Assembly: GCF_900626075.1 (NCBI RefSeq)
Contig: NZ_UYZY01000002.1
Location: forward strand, 1,116,001-1,180,000
Reading direction: 5' to 3'
DNA: 64,000 nucleotides
From: Clostridium transplantifaecale
Lineage (GTDB): Bacteria; Bacillota; Clostridia; Lachnospirales; Lachnospiraceae
How positions within the stretch are numbered: position 1 is the stretch's first letter; the number at the start of each line of letters is the position of its first letter. The translations under genes were made by a program, and so were the position numbers. Of the stretch, positions 55,346-63,418 are shown one piece after another. The notes under the pieces are model-generated. The model made no database searches. It had not been told where the DNA came from and saw only the letters and a program-made list of their open reading frames with translations.

Positions 55346-56983
55346 ATGATTAGTACAAGTAATGTAACGTTACGTGTAGGCAAGAAGGCATTGTTTGAAG
55401 ATGTCAGCATTAAATTTGTCGAGGGAAACTGTTATGGTATGATTGGCGCCAATGGTGCCGGTAAATCTACCTTTTTAAGAATCCTGTCCGGACAGCTGGA
55501 GCCGACCAGTGGAGAGGTTGTTATTACCGCGGGACAGAGACTTTCCTTCCTGCAGCAGGATCATTTTAAATATGATGCCTATACGGTTCTGGACACCGTT
55601 ATTATGGGAAATGCCAGACTGTATGAGATTATGAAAGAAAAAGAAGCAATTTACATGAAAGAAGATTTCACCGATGAGGATGGAATCAAGGCCGCCGATC
55701 TGGAGGGCGAGTTTGCCACGATGAACGGTTGGGAGGCGGAGTCGGATGCTGCTAATATGCTGAACGGACTCGGTATCGAGACTGATTTACATTATAAAAT
55801 GATGGGCGACTTGAACGGAGCTCAGAAGGTAAAAGTACTTCTGGCCCAGGCATTATTCGGAAATCCCGATATTCTGCTGCTCGACGAGCCGACCAACCAT
55901 CTGGATTTGGATGCGATTGCCTGGCTGGAAGAATTCCTGATCAACTTTGAGAACACGGTTATCGTGGTATCCCATGACAGGTACTTCTTAAATAAGGTCT
56001 GCACCCAGATCGCCGATATCGACTACGGCAAGATTCAGCTTTACGCAGGTAATTATGATTTCTGGTATGAGTCCAGCCAGCTGATGATTAAGCAGATGAA
56101 AGAAGCCAACAAGAAGAAGGAAGAGAAGATCAAGGAACTGCAGGAATTCATCCAGCGTTTCTCGGCCAATGCCTCCAAGTCCAAACAGGCTACTTCCAGA
56201 AAGAAAGCGCTTGAAAAAATCGAACTGGATGAGATCAGGCCATCCAGCCGTAAATATCCATATATTGATTTCAGGCCCGAGCGGGAAATCGGCAACGAAG
56301 TGCTGACCGTAGAGAACCTTTCCAAGACAATCGACGGAGTAAAGGTCTTAGACGGAATTTCATTTATCCTGAACAGGGAAGATAAGGCTGCCCTGGTCGG
56401 CCCGAATGAGCAGGCCAAGACGGTGCTGTTTAAGATTCTGGCGGGTGAGATGGAACCGGACGAGGGAAGCTACAAATGGGGACTTACCACATCCCAGGCA
56501 TATTTCCCGAAGGATAACAGCGCCGAGTTCGACAACGACGACACGATTGTGGACTGGCTGACCCAGTATTCTCCGGTTAAGGATGTAACATATGTCCGCG
56601 GTTTCCTGGGCAGGATGCTGTTTGCCGGCGAGGATGGCGTGAAGAAGGTAAAAGTTCTTTCCGGTGGAGAGAAGGTCCGCTGCATGCTTTCCAAGATGAT
56701 GATTTCCGGAGCCAACGTGCTGATCCTGGATGAGCCGACTGACCATTTGGATATGGAGTCCATCACGGCGCTCAATAACGGTATGACGAAATTCCAGGGC
56801 GTAATTATTTTCTCATCACGTGACCATCAGATCGTGGAGACAACGGCAAACCGTATTATGGAGATTGTAAACGGCAAGCTGATCGATAAGATTACGACAT
56901 ACGACGAATATCTGGCAAGCGATGAGATGGCCAGAAAACGTCAGGTATTTACAGTAACAGACAGTCAGGAAGAGGACGACTGA
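55346..56983 (+). CDS. ABC-F ATPase (ribosome-associated), YbiT-like
   Basis: 545 residues with two fused ABC domains and no membrane part. Domain 1: Walker A GANGAGKST (~33-41), Walker B DILLLDEPTNHLD; its signature is the degenerate DLNGAQKVKV. A charged linker (KQMKEANKKKEEKIKELQ, ~247-280) corresponds to the arm that reaches the P-site tRNA. Domain 2: Walker A is degenerate (VGPNEQAKT), with signature LSGGEKVR and Walker B LILDEPTDHLD. ABC-F proteins regulate translation or protect the ribosome; no antibiotic-resistance role is implied by sequence alone. AAAGGGAA precedes the start. Confidence 0.9.
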   Translation: MISTSNVTLRVGKKALFEDVSIKFVEGNCYGMIGANGAGKSTFLRILSGQLEPTSGEVVITAGQRLSFLQQDHFKYDAYTVLDTVIMGNARLYEIMKEKEAIYMKEDFTDEDGIKAADLEGEFATMNGWEAESDAANMLNGLGIETDLHYKMMGDLNGAQKVKVLLAQALFGNPDILLLDEPTNHLDLDAIAWLEEFLINFENTVIVVSHDRYFLNKVCTQIADIDYGKIQLYAGNYDFWYESSQLMIKQMKEANKKKEEKIKELQEFIQRFSANASKSKQATSRKKALEKIELDEIRPSSRKYPYIDFRPEREIGNEVLTVENLSKTIDGVKVLDGISFILNREDKAALVGPNEQAKTVLFKILAGEMEPDEGSYKWGLTTSQAYFPKDNSAEFDNDDTIVDWLTQYSPVKDVTYVRGFLGRMLFAGEDGVKKVKVLSGGEKVRCMLSKMMISGANVLILDEPTDHLDMESITALNNGMTKFQGVIIFSSRDHQIVETTANRIMEIVNGKLIDKITTYDEYLASDEMARKRQVFTVTDSQEEDD

Positions 56984-57004
56984 TTTGGATTATAAACAGT
57001 AAAT

Positions 57005-57047
57005 AAAAAAGGCAGATATTCCGGGTATGGAACATCTGCTTTTTTTA
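57005..57047. terminator. bidirectional terminator
   Basis: AAAAAAGGCAGAT.TTCC pairs with GGAA.ATCTGCTTTTTTT, between the ABC-F gene and the XRE gene. Confidence 0.85.
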
Positions 57048-57085
57048 TCTGCTGCCGACGGCCTGTCCTGCTAAAAATCATCTCT

Positions 57086-57478
57086 TCATTGTGGAAGATT
57101 CTTTGGCTTTTCATCTTTCTTAAGCTTTTCGGTATTTTCCAGATAGGTGAGATAGTTAACGTAATCCACCAGCTGCCTCTTTGATTTGCCGCTGAAAGAA
57201 TCGATTCGGCAGACAAAATCGCCAATTGTGACATTCTGAATCAGGTAATTGGAAAATTCAGGAGGGATCTTGGGATAATCTATGCGGCCTAGAAGGAAAT
57301 CCGTACTGACGTTATAGTAGGAGGACAGGTTAAGTAAATGTCGGACAGGAAGCTCCGTTTTACTGGTTTCGTAACGTGAGTAAATCTGCTGTGTTGTGCC
57401 AATGACCCGGGAGATATCCTCCTGAGTCTTGCCGTTCTTTTCACGCAAAAGACGGAGACGTTCACCGACAATTCCCAT
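57086..57478 (-). CDS. XRE-family helix-turn-helix regulator
   Basis: 130 residues. The N-terminal ~65 residues are a Cro/CI-type HTH (RLLREKNGKTQEDISRVIGT, TQQIYSRYETSKTELP). A short C-terminal charged region follows, of a type seen in many Firmicutes regulators with a cell-envelope or membrane partner. GGAGGTGATG overlaps the start. Upstream (57491-57530) is an AT-rich stretch with two TTGTAGAACC-like dyads that could be its operator. Target unknown. Confidence 0.8.
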   Translation of the reverse strand: MGIVGERLRLLREKNGKTQEDISRVIGTTQQIYSRYETSKTELPVRHLLNLSSYYNVSTDFLLGRIDYPKIPPEFSNYLIQNVTIGDFVCRIDSFSGKSKRQLVDYVNYLTYLENTEKLKKDEKPKNLPQ

Positions 57479-57616
57479 GCCATCACCTCCGGTTCTACAA
57501 ACTTACACAATTTAGTTGTAGAACCAATTTATCATACATTGATTATATTGTATTTCAATACTCATAAAATGATGTATGGCTATGGACTTTTACTCTTTAT
57601 ATTTGTAAAATAATAA

Positions 57617-58450
57617 TCAGATACTCTTAAGGGGACCTTCTTTTCTGTACTGGGCCGGCGATTTACCAACCTCACGCTTAAAAACCTGGGCAAAATACGA
57701 CTGGGACGAGAAACCGGCCAGCGATGCTATCTGGGCAATAGAATGATCGGTTGTGGCCAGCAGTTCCTTGCTGATTGCGATTCGCCGGGCATTCAGGTAG
57801 TTAATCGGAGACAGGCCCGTATACCTGGTAAATGCGTGAACCAGATAGTATTTGCTCATATGCGCCAGTGAGGCCAGCTGATCCAACGTGATATTGTCTG
57901 CGTAGTTGGAATCCAGATACCGCTTAATCTGGCTGCATTCCTTTGTCATTCTGGAAGCGGTAAAGTGTGTGGGCAGAAGGTTCTGCCTGCGTGCAATCCG
58001 AATCATCAGAACTTCCAAAAGGGCCTGACATGCGGTGCCGGAGTAGGCTTCCTCACTTTCTGCTTCTTCCAGAAGGAGCAAAAGCACTGAGAGAAGGTCA
58101 GTGTCCGTACCATAGTGGCAGATGAAATAACGCTCCAGGCATTTGCTGTCCCGGAAGGAGACGCCGTTTACCCCGACGACAATATATTCCAGAGGATAAA
58201 GGGGCACGGATCGCTCCGTATGTTCCATGTCGGGAGGAATGATGATGAGATCGCCCTCGACTACCGGGTATTCCTCACCCTCCAGAATGAAGCGGCCTTT
58301 GCCCGCCGTGATGTAAATCAGTTCAGAAAAATGATGGATATGGGGGATGCTCTGCCAGTCATCTTCATATTTGGAAGTGGATACATATAAGAGACTGCCG
58401 GTCAGTTTCTGGCCGTCGTGATTTTTTAAAATGAAGCGGTTACTGCTCAT
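57617..58450 (-). CDS. AraC-family transcriptional regulator
   Basis: 277 residues. A cupin-like N-terminal domain (~15-100, HHFSELIYITAGKGRFILEG) likely senses a sugar, followed by two AraC HTHs (LDQLASLAHMSKYYLVHAFTR and IAQIASLAGFSSQSYFAQVFKR). The start at 58450 has GGAGG upstream; the open frame extends to 58705 but that would overlap the divergent GH112 promoter. Divergent from the GH112 phosphorylase, so its presumed activator, induced by the sugar substrate. Confidence 0.85.
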   Translation of the reverse strand: MSSNRFILKNHDGQKLTGSLLYVSTSKYEDDWQSIPHIHHFSELIYITAGKGRFILEGEEYPVVEGDLIIIPPDMEHTERSVPLYPLEYIVVGVNGVSFRDSKCLERYFICHYGTDTDLLSVLLLLLEEAESEEAYSGTACQALLEVLMIRIARRQNLLPTHFTASRMTKECSQIKRYLDSNYADNITLDQLASLAHMSKYYLVHAFTRYTGLSPINYLNARRIAISKELLATTDHSIAQIASLAGFSSQSYFAQVFKREVGKSPAQYRKEGPLKSI

Positions 58451-58661
58451 AAAAATACCTCCTGATTGAGATGTTAAGAAAATTATAGAAAAAATAAAAG
58501 AATTTGTAAATATCAGGTTGAATATTGTCGATATGGGAGCAAGAATTATAAAAAAGCAGGCAAGAAACTGATAGCGCACAGGTGTGAGAATGAATATAAT
58601 CATAGTACAAACAAAGAAGCCATAGGAACGCAGTACAAAAGATTTTGGAGGACGCTTAATA

Positions 58662-60824
58662 ATGAATGTAAGAGGAAGACTTACCCTGCCGACGGATGTA
58701 GACATGGTGGATGAGACACTTAAGTTAAAAGAAAGACTTGACGCAGATGCGCTTAGAGACTGCGACGGGACAGAGATGCCTCCTGATCTTTTAAAAACAG
58801 GAGCGAAGATTTACGCTACTTATTATACAACGAGAAAAGACAACGACTGGGCCAGGAATAATCCCGAGGAGGTTCAGCAAGAGTATCTGATTACAGACCG
58901 CATGACAGCTAAGAGCTGGACGCTCTCTATTGAATTGATGAAGGGATTCCATACACAGCAGCTGAAGGTCAATACAATTGACGATCCAAAGCGCTGGTGG
59001 GAGGTTGTAGACAGGACGACCGGCAAGGTAATCCCGGTTGAAAACTGGTTTTACGATGAGGCTACAGGGGAAGTTATTATAAAAAGTATCCCCTATCATC
59101 AGTATACGGTCAGCTTTCTGGCTTTCCTGATCTGGGATCCGGTCCATATGTACAATTATCTGACTAATGACTGGCAGGGCGCGGAACACCAGATGACTTT
59201 TGATGTGCGCCAGCCCAAGACACAGGCTTATGTCAAAGAGAAGCTGAGACGCTGGTGTGAAGAGAACCCGGATGTGGATGTCGTGAGATTTACCACCTTC
59301 TTCCATCAGTTTACCCTGACTTTTGACGATCAGAAACGGGAAAAATATGTGGAATGGTTTGGCTACAGCGCCAGCGTCAGCCCCTATATCCTGGAACAGT
59401 TTGAACACTGGGCAGGCTACCGGTTCCGCCCGGAATATATTGTAGATCAGGGATATTTTAATTCCACGTTCCGTGTACCGTCCAGAGAATTCAGGGACTT
59501 CATTGAATTCCAGCAGATTGAGGTCAGCAGGCTGGCTAAGGATCTGGTGGATATTGTCCATGCCTACGGCAAGGAGGCTATGATGTTTCTGGGGGATCAC
59601 TGGATTGGAACGGAACCGTTCGGCAAGTATTTTGACAATATCGGGCTGGATGCCGTGGTTGGTTCCGTCGGGGACGGCGTGACGATGCGTATGATTTCCG
59701 ATATCAAGGGGGTAAATTATACGGAGGGACGTCTTTTACCGTATTTCTTCCCGGATGTTTTCACCGAGGGCGGAGATCCAATCGGTGAGGCGCAGGATAA
59801 CTGGATGAAGGCCAGAAGGGCGACTCTGCGTTCCCCTCTGGATCGTATCGGTTACGGAGGCTATCTGAAACTGGCATCGGAATGGCCCGGTTTTATCGGG
59901 CAGATTGAGAAAGTAGTAGGGGAATTCCGCCAGATCCAGGAGGCGATGGAGGGAACCAGTTCCTACGTGGCCCCGTTTAAGGTGGCAATCTTAAACTGCT
60001 GGGGAGAGCTGAGAAGATGGATGTGCAACCAGGTCCATCATGCAATCTGGCACCGCGAGATTTATTCTTATGTGGGCGTCATTGAATGCCTGAGCGGAAT
60101 GCCGGTCGATGTGGAATTCATTAACTTCGACGATGTACGCAACGGAATTGATCCGGACATCAAAGTAATTATCAATGCCGGAGACGCCTATACGGCCTGG
60201 AGCGGGGCGGAAAACTGGGTGGACGAGAAAGTAGTTACCGCCATCCGCCGTTTCGTGGATCAGGGAGGCGGATTTATCGGAGTAGGTGAGCCGACCGCAT
60301 ACCAGCACCAGGGACGGTATTTCCAGCTCAGCGATGTGCTGGGAGCCGACCGAGAGATGGGATTCTCCATGAGTACAGATAAATACAATGAACTTGCAGA
60401 GAATTATAAAGAACACTTTATTCTGGAGGATATCAGCGGAGACATTGATTTCGGAGAGGGCAAGAGCCGTATTTATGCCCAGGGCGAGGGATATCAGATC
60501 CTGGATAAAGACGGAGAGTACAGCAGACTGATCGTAAACCAGTACGGCCAGGGCCGCAGCGTGTACTTCACAGGACTGCCTTATTCACCGCAGAACTGCA
60601 GAATCCTTCTCCGCGCCATCTACTTTGCCGCCCACAGGGAAGAAGAGATGAAGAAATACTATGTCACCAACGTCGAAACCGAGGTTGCCGCATTCGAGAA
60701 AGCCGGCCGTGTTGCCGTAATCAACAACTCGAAGGAAGCTCAGAAGACGGAGCTTTATACCCATGGAACTTTAAAATGCGGTCTGGATATGAAGCCGATG
60801 GAAATGATATGGGTTGAGATTTAG
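58662..60824 (+). CDS. GH112 phosphorylase (galacto-/lacto-N-biose or galactosyl-rhamnose phosphorylase)
   Basis: 720 residues, the full GH112 length. Family segments include ATYYTTRKDNDWARNNPE, PYHQYTVSFLAFLIWDPV and the barrel motif MFLGDHWIGTEPFG. It cleaves beta-linked galactosides of N-acetylhexosamine (host mucin or milk glycans) or rhamnose by phosphate, giving galactose 1-phosphate in the cytosol. Clostridial GH112 enzymes include both specificities, so I leave it open. TTGGAGGAC lies before the start. No transporter, galT/galE or N-acetylhexosamine kinase gene lies nearby, so the rest of the pathway is elsewhere. Confidence 0.85.
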   Translation: MNVRGRLTLPTDVDMVDETLKLKERLDADALRDCDGTEMPPDLLKTGAKIYATYYTTRKDNDWARNNPEEVQQEYLITDRMTAKSWTLSIELMKGFHTQQLKVNTIDDPKRWWEVVDRTTGKVIPVENWFYDEATGEVIIKSIPYHQYTVSFLAFLIWDPVHMYNYLTNDWQGAEHQMTFDVRQPKTQAYVKEKLRRWCEENPDVDVVRFTTFFHQFTLTFDDQKREKYVEWFGYSASVSPYILEQFEHWAGYRFRPEYIVDQGYFNSTFRVPSREFRDFIEFQQIEVSRLAKDLVDIVHAYGKEAMMFLGDHWIGTEPFGKYFDNIGLDAVVGSVGDGVTMRMISDIKGVNYTEGRLLPYFFPDVFTEGGDPIGEAQDNWMKARRATLRSPLDRIGYGGYLKLASEWPGFIGQIEKVVGEFRQIQEAMEGTSSYVAPFKVAILNCWGELRRWMCNQVHHAIWHREIYSYVGVIECLSGMPVDVEFINFDDVRNGIDPDIKVIINAGDAYTAWSGAENWVDEKVVTAIRRFVDQGGGFIGVGEPTAYQHQGRYFQLSDVLGADREMGFSMSTDKYNELAENYKEHFILEDISGDIDFGEGKSRIYAQGEGYQILDKDGEYSRLIVNQYGQGRSVYFTGLPYSPQNCRILLRAIYFAAHREEEMKKYYVTNVETEVAAFEKAGRVAVINNSKEAQKTELYTHGTLKCGLDMKPMEMIWVEI

Positions 60825-60849
60825 TCGGTGAAAAAGGACACGTATGGGA

Positions 60850-60904
60850 TGTTCGGGGACGTGGTGGTGAAGACGCGAAGAGTGTCGACACCACCGTCCC
60901 GGAC
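60850..60904 (+). other. GC-rich hairpin between convergent genes
   Basis: TGTTCGGGGACGTGGTGGTG pairs with CACCACCGTCCCGGACA around a ~20-nt loop with a small inner hairpin. No long T-run, so only a possible weak or Rho-type terminator. Confidence 0.45.
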
Positions 60905-60951
60905 AGCCGCCCGGATTAAGAATTGTGTCACCCATGCAGATTTCATGCGGG

Positions 60952-61848
60952 TTATTGTTTTTTTGCCCAGAAAGTTGAAGCGGTGAAGGGCTTGAAGCCG
61001 ATATTGTAATAAAACTGCTGCGAGGAGCCAACATATGCGTGTTTAGCGCCGAGTGCGGCGCAGCGGCGGATGGCTTCGAGAACAGCCGCCCGGCCGAGCC
61101 CCATTTTCCGGTAGGCAGGATCCGTAGCGACCGGTTCCACCAATACATCCGTCGAGGCATTATCCTGCCAAATACCGCAATAAGCGGCGAAATTTCCATC
61201 CGGTGCCACAATCGCGACTTTCAAGTCAAGATTTACATTAGGGCGTTCAAATTCCCTTCGGAACCCATCCAAATCATCCTGCGAGGGCAGATAGGGGCCG
61301 TCCCCGTCCAACTCGTGGTTAAACCCGTTCCAGAGAATCCTTCCATACCGATAAGGATCAAACGTATCTCTCATACTGGTAATGACAAATCCTTTAGGCA
61401 ATTCAAATTCAAGCCGGTTTTTCTCCATCTCAAAAACAGAGGTACAGTCCTTATACTGAGTCGGCCGATACCCCATCCTTAAAGCAGCATCCTGAAACCT
61501 TCCGTCCTCATCCCGGACAGCAAGCATCACCCCATCCGATCCCGCCAGATGCGTTTCTGCATATTCAATCATCTCCTCATAAAGATTGTCAAAACCACCC
61601 TTCAAAGAAAAGAAACAGCACCCATCCAGCACCGTATCATACAAAACAACCCCAACAATTCTCCCGTCATTTTCCCATATACCAATCCGCGGCAGTCCCT
61701 CCACATCCAGATAAGCATGTGAAATCATCCAGTCCCACCGCCCAAACGAAAAACCGGCCCTGCCATTATCAAGAAAAAACCTCCTCAACCGGGAATAATC
61801 TTTCCCATACCGCGTATCCATAACATAATTCCGAAACAAAACAAACAT
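60952..61848 (-). CDS. GNAT-family N-acetyltransferase, two-domain
   Basis: 298 residues. The C-terminal GNAT domain has the acetyl-CoA motif ATDPAYRKMGLGRAAVLEAI (R/QxxGxG/A). The N-terminal half resembles another, degenerate GNAT unit (GVVLYDTVLDGCCFFSLKGGFDN). Acetyl acceptor unknown. Start is uncertain: AGAGGGGG nearly abuts the ATG at 61848, so a TTG at 61839 or the ATG at 61821 may be used instead. Confidence 0.8.
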   Translation of the reverse strand: MFVLFRNYVMDTRYGKDYSRLRRFFLDNGRAGFSFGRWDWMISHAYLDVEGLPRIGIWENDGRIVGVVLYDTVLDGCCFFSLKGGFDNLYEEMIEYAETHLAGSDGVMLAVRDEDGRFQDAALRMGYRPTQYKDCTSVFEMEKNRLEFELPKGFVITSMRDTFDPYRYGRILWNGFNHELDGDGPYLPSQDDLDGFRREFERPNVNLDLKVAIVAPDGNFAAYCGIWQDNASTDVLVEPVATDPAYRKMGLGRAAVLEAIRRCAALGAKHAYVGSSQQFYYNIGFKPFTASTFWAKKQ

Positions 61849-61960
61849 CCCCCTCTTATCATCCCAACATTCTATATCCCAACTCTACCACACATCCATC
61901 CACTAATACAGTTCTATCTCTCCATCAACCCCAAAGTGTTCCCGCCCCCTCCCCTCCCCA

Positions 61961-62278
61961 TTCAAAAAAAGTCCCAGAAAAATCAGCCGACGTGAGGATG
62001 GCGGGCGGCCTCGATCCCATCCGGTCTTCAGTCCCGCCGATCCAAAAACAGAGGGGAAGCAGGGGGACGGTATTCCGTAGGGGACATAGGAGTCCGCAGC
62101 TGCTTAACGAGGTTTTTCACGAGTTTAGCAGGCGCTGCGCACTCCACAAGCGGGAGCGGGTCCCCGTAGGAATACCGTCCCCCGGAGTCCCCGAACGCGA
62201 ATCTCATCCCGGGACTGAAGAAGCAGCCACCCCAACTCCGCCCGCCATCCTCACGTCAGCGTCCTCCTTTTTCAACGC
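61961..62278 (-). repeat. long-palindrome unit G, single copy
   Basis: Arms GACGTGAGGATGGCGGGCGG and its complement (perfect), and GTCTTCAGTCCCG / CGGGACTGAAG. Inner arms ACGGTATTCCGTAGGGGA and TCCCCGTAGGAATACCGT pair perfectly yet differ in sequence from all other copies. It ends GCGTCCTCCTTTTTCAAC. Located between two divergent genes, in both 5' regions. Confidence 0.85.
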
Positions 62279-62425
62279 CACATTCTATTTTTGAATGCAA
62301 CCCATAACTATTATTCAGTTGCGTAATACATAAAACAAGCCTATGATGAACTCATAAATAGTTTCTGCGACACGAAGCACAGGGCAAAAACTATTAATTT
62401 CAAAGAGGAAAGGAAGAAGATTATC

Positions 62426-62827
62426 ATGGCAAACAAAAAAGTGGAAATTATGATTGACGATGTCAGGCTTGTTGCGGAGCTTTATGTTGACGACGCTCCG
62501 GTAATCTGCAACATGATTTTGAACAATCCGGGACAGAGGGCGATCATCCAGCACGCGAAATTGAACGGGCAGTTATTCTTCGGCACGCTCCCTTATGCCT
62601 GTGGATTTGAGAACCAGTGCAGAGGCGGAGATTTGGAGACATTTGATCTGGCATATTATCCTCCAAGAAACCAGCTCTGTTTCCTGTATGGAGTGGGAAC
62701 TGACGAGCCGCTGCCTATCAGCCGTATCGGCCGTATTGTAGAGGGTATGGAAGCAATGCAGGTAGTTGGAATCAAGAACTGGTTAAAACAGGGCAGTATG
62801 ATGACAATTGTCGGTGAAATAGAATAA
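62426..62827 (+). CDS. DUF3830 cyclophilin-like protein
   Basis: 133 residues of the cyclophilin-like DUF3830 type: VAELYVDDAPVICNMILNN, HAKLNGQLFFG, and LCFLYGVGTDEPLP resemble the fold's TM1367-like core, with no peptidyl-prolyl isomerase active-site set. GAAAGGAAG precedes the start. A short gap (13 bp) separates it from the next gene. Such pairs occur in other anaerobes near amidohydrolase or hydantoin-type genes; the role is not known. Confidence 0.7.
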   Translation: MANKKVEIMIDDVRLVAELYVDDAPVICNMILNNPGQRAIIQHAKLNGQLFFGTLPYACGFENQCRGGDLETFDLAYYPPRNQLCFLYGVGTDEPLPISRIGRIVEGMEAMQVVGIKNWLKQGSMMTIVGEIE

Positions 62828-62840
62828 GGAGGTGCACGTA

Positions 62841-63326
62841 ATGAACTGGAAAGCAGCGATAGACAAATTTGAAGAGAGACGTCTTGCAATCTGGGAGAAT
62901 ATGCCGCAGGATGTTTATGATCTGAGTAATGGTAAGGTACCGGGCGATACAAATGTATACGGCCAGTATGTTACAACGATGATGTACGCCGATTCAGAGC
63001 TCAGGACCCTGTGCGATGAAGTGCTTTTTTATATGATTGAGACGGCAAAGGAAGGGGATGTGGATCTGCGCACACTGGTTCACTTTGCAAAACGCATCCT
63101 CGATTACAAGGCAAAATTTTTTGTGTTTACCGGAGTTCCTATGGCCAGTGAACTATTATTTATGTACCTGGAAGCAATCGACAGCGTGGAGACGCTGGAG
63201 GAGTTCATCCAGCTGAGTAATGCCGCCCTGAAATATTTCAACCGTCACCACATGTGGGTTGACCTGATTATTCCATGGGGAGTATACAACGGTTTTGCAA
63301 AGCAGGATTTTACACAGTATCTTTAA
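62841..63326 (+). CDS. conserved hypothetical protein partnered with DUF3830
   Basis: 161 residues, helical and acidic, no signal peptide or known motif. Features include YADSELRTLCDEVLFYMIE and a Trp/His-rich end (HHMWVDLIIPWGVYNGFA). AAGGAGGTG sits 6 bp before the ATG at 62841; the GTG at 62832 lies inside that site and is rejected. Ends at a terminator shared with the convergent LysR gene. Confidence 0.65.
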   Translation: MNWKAAIDKFEERRLAIWENMPQDVYDLSNGKVPGDTNVYGQYVTTMMYADSELRTLCDEVLFYMIETAKEGDVDLRTLVHFAKRILDYKAKFFVFTGVPMASELLFMYLEAIDSVETLEEFIQLSNAALKYFNRHHMWVDLIIPWGVYNGFAKQDFTQYL

Positions 63327-63357
63327 TATGAAACATAAGTAACAAAGAATAAAGTTA

Positions 63358-63397
63358 AAAGGAGTTTTTGCCCCACAGCGGCAGAAACTCCTTTTTC
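63358..63397. terminator. bidirectional terminator
   Basis: AAAAGGAGTTTTTGCC pairs with GGCAGAAACTCCTTTTT between convergent genes. Confidence 0.85.
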
Positions 63398-63418
63398 ATT
63401 GCTGGCAGGGCCGTATTC

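Noticed and set aside
58451..58705. N-terminal extension of the AraC regulator
   Set aside because: Would overlap the divergent promoter region, and GGAGG directs the start at 58450.
58662..60824. Complete lacto-N-biose utilisation cluster
   Set aside because: Only the phosphorylase is present; no kinase, uridylyltransferase, epimerase or transporter genes nearby.
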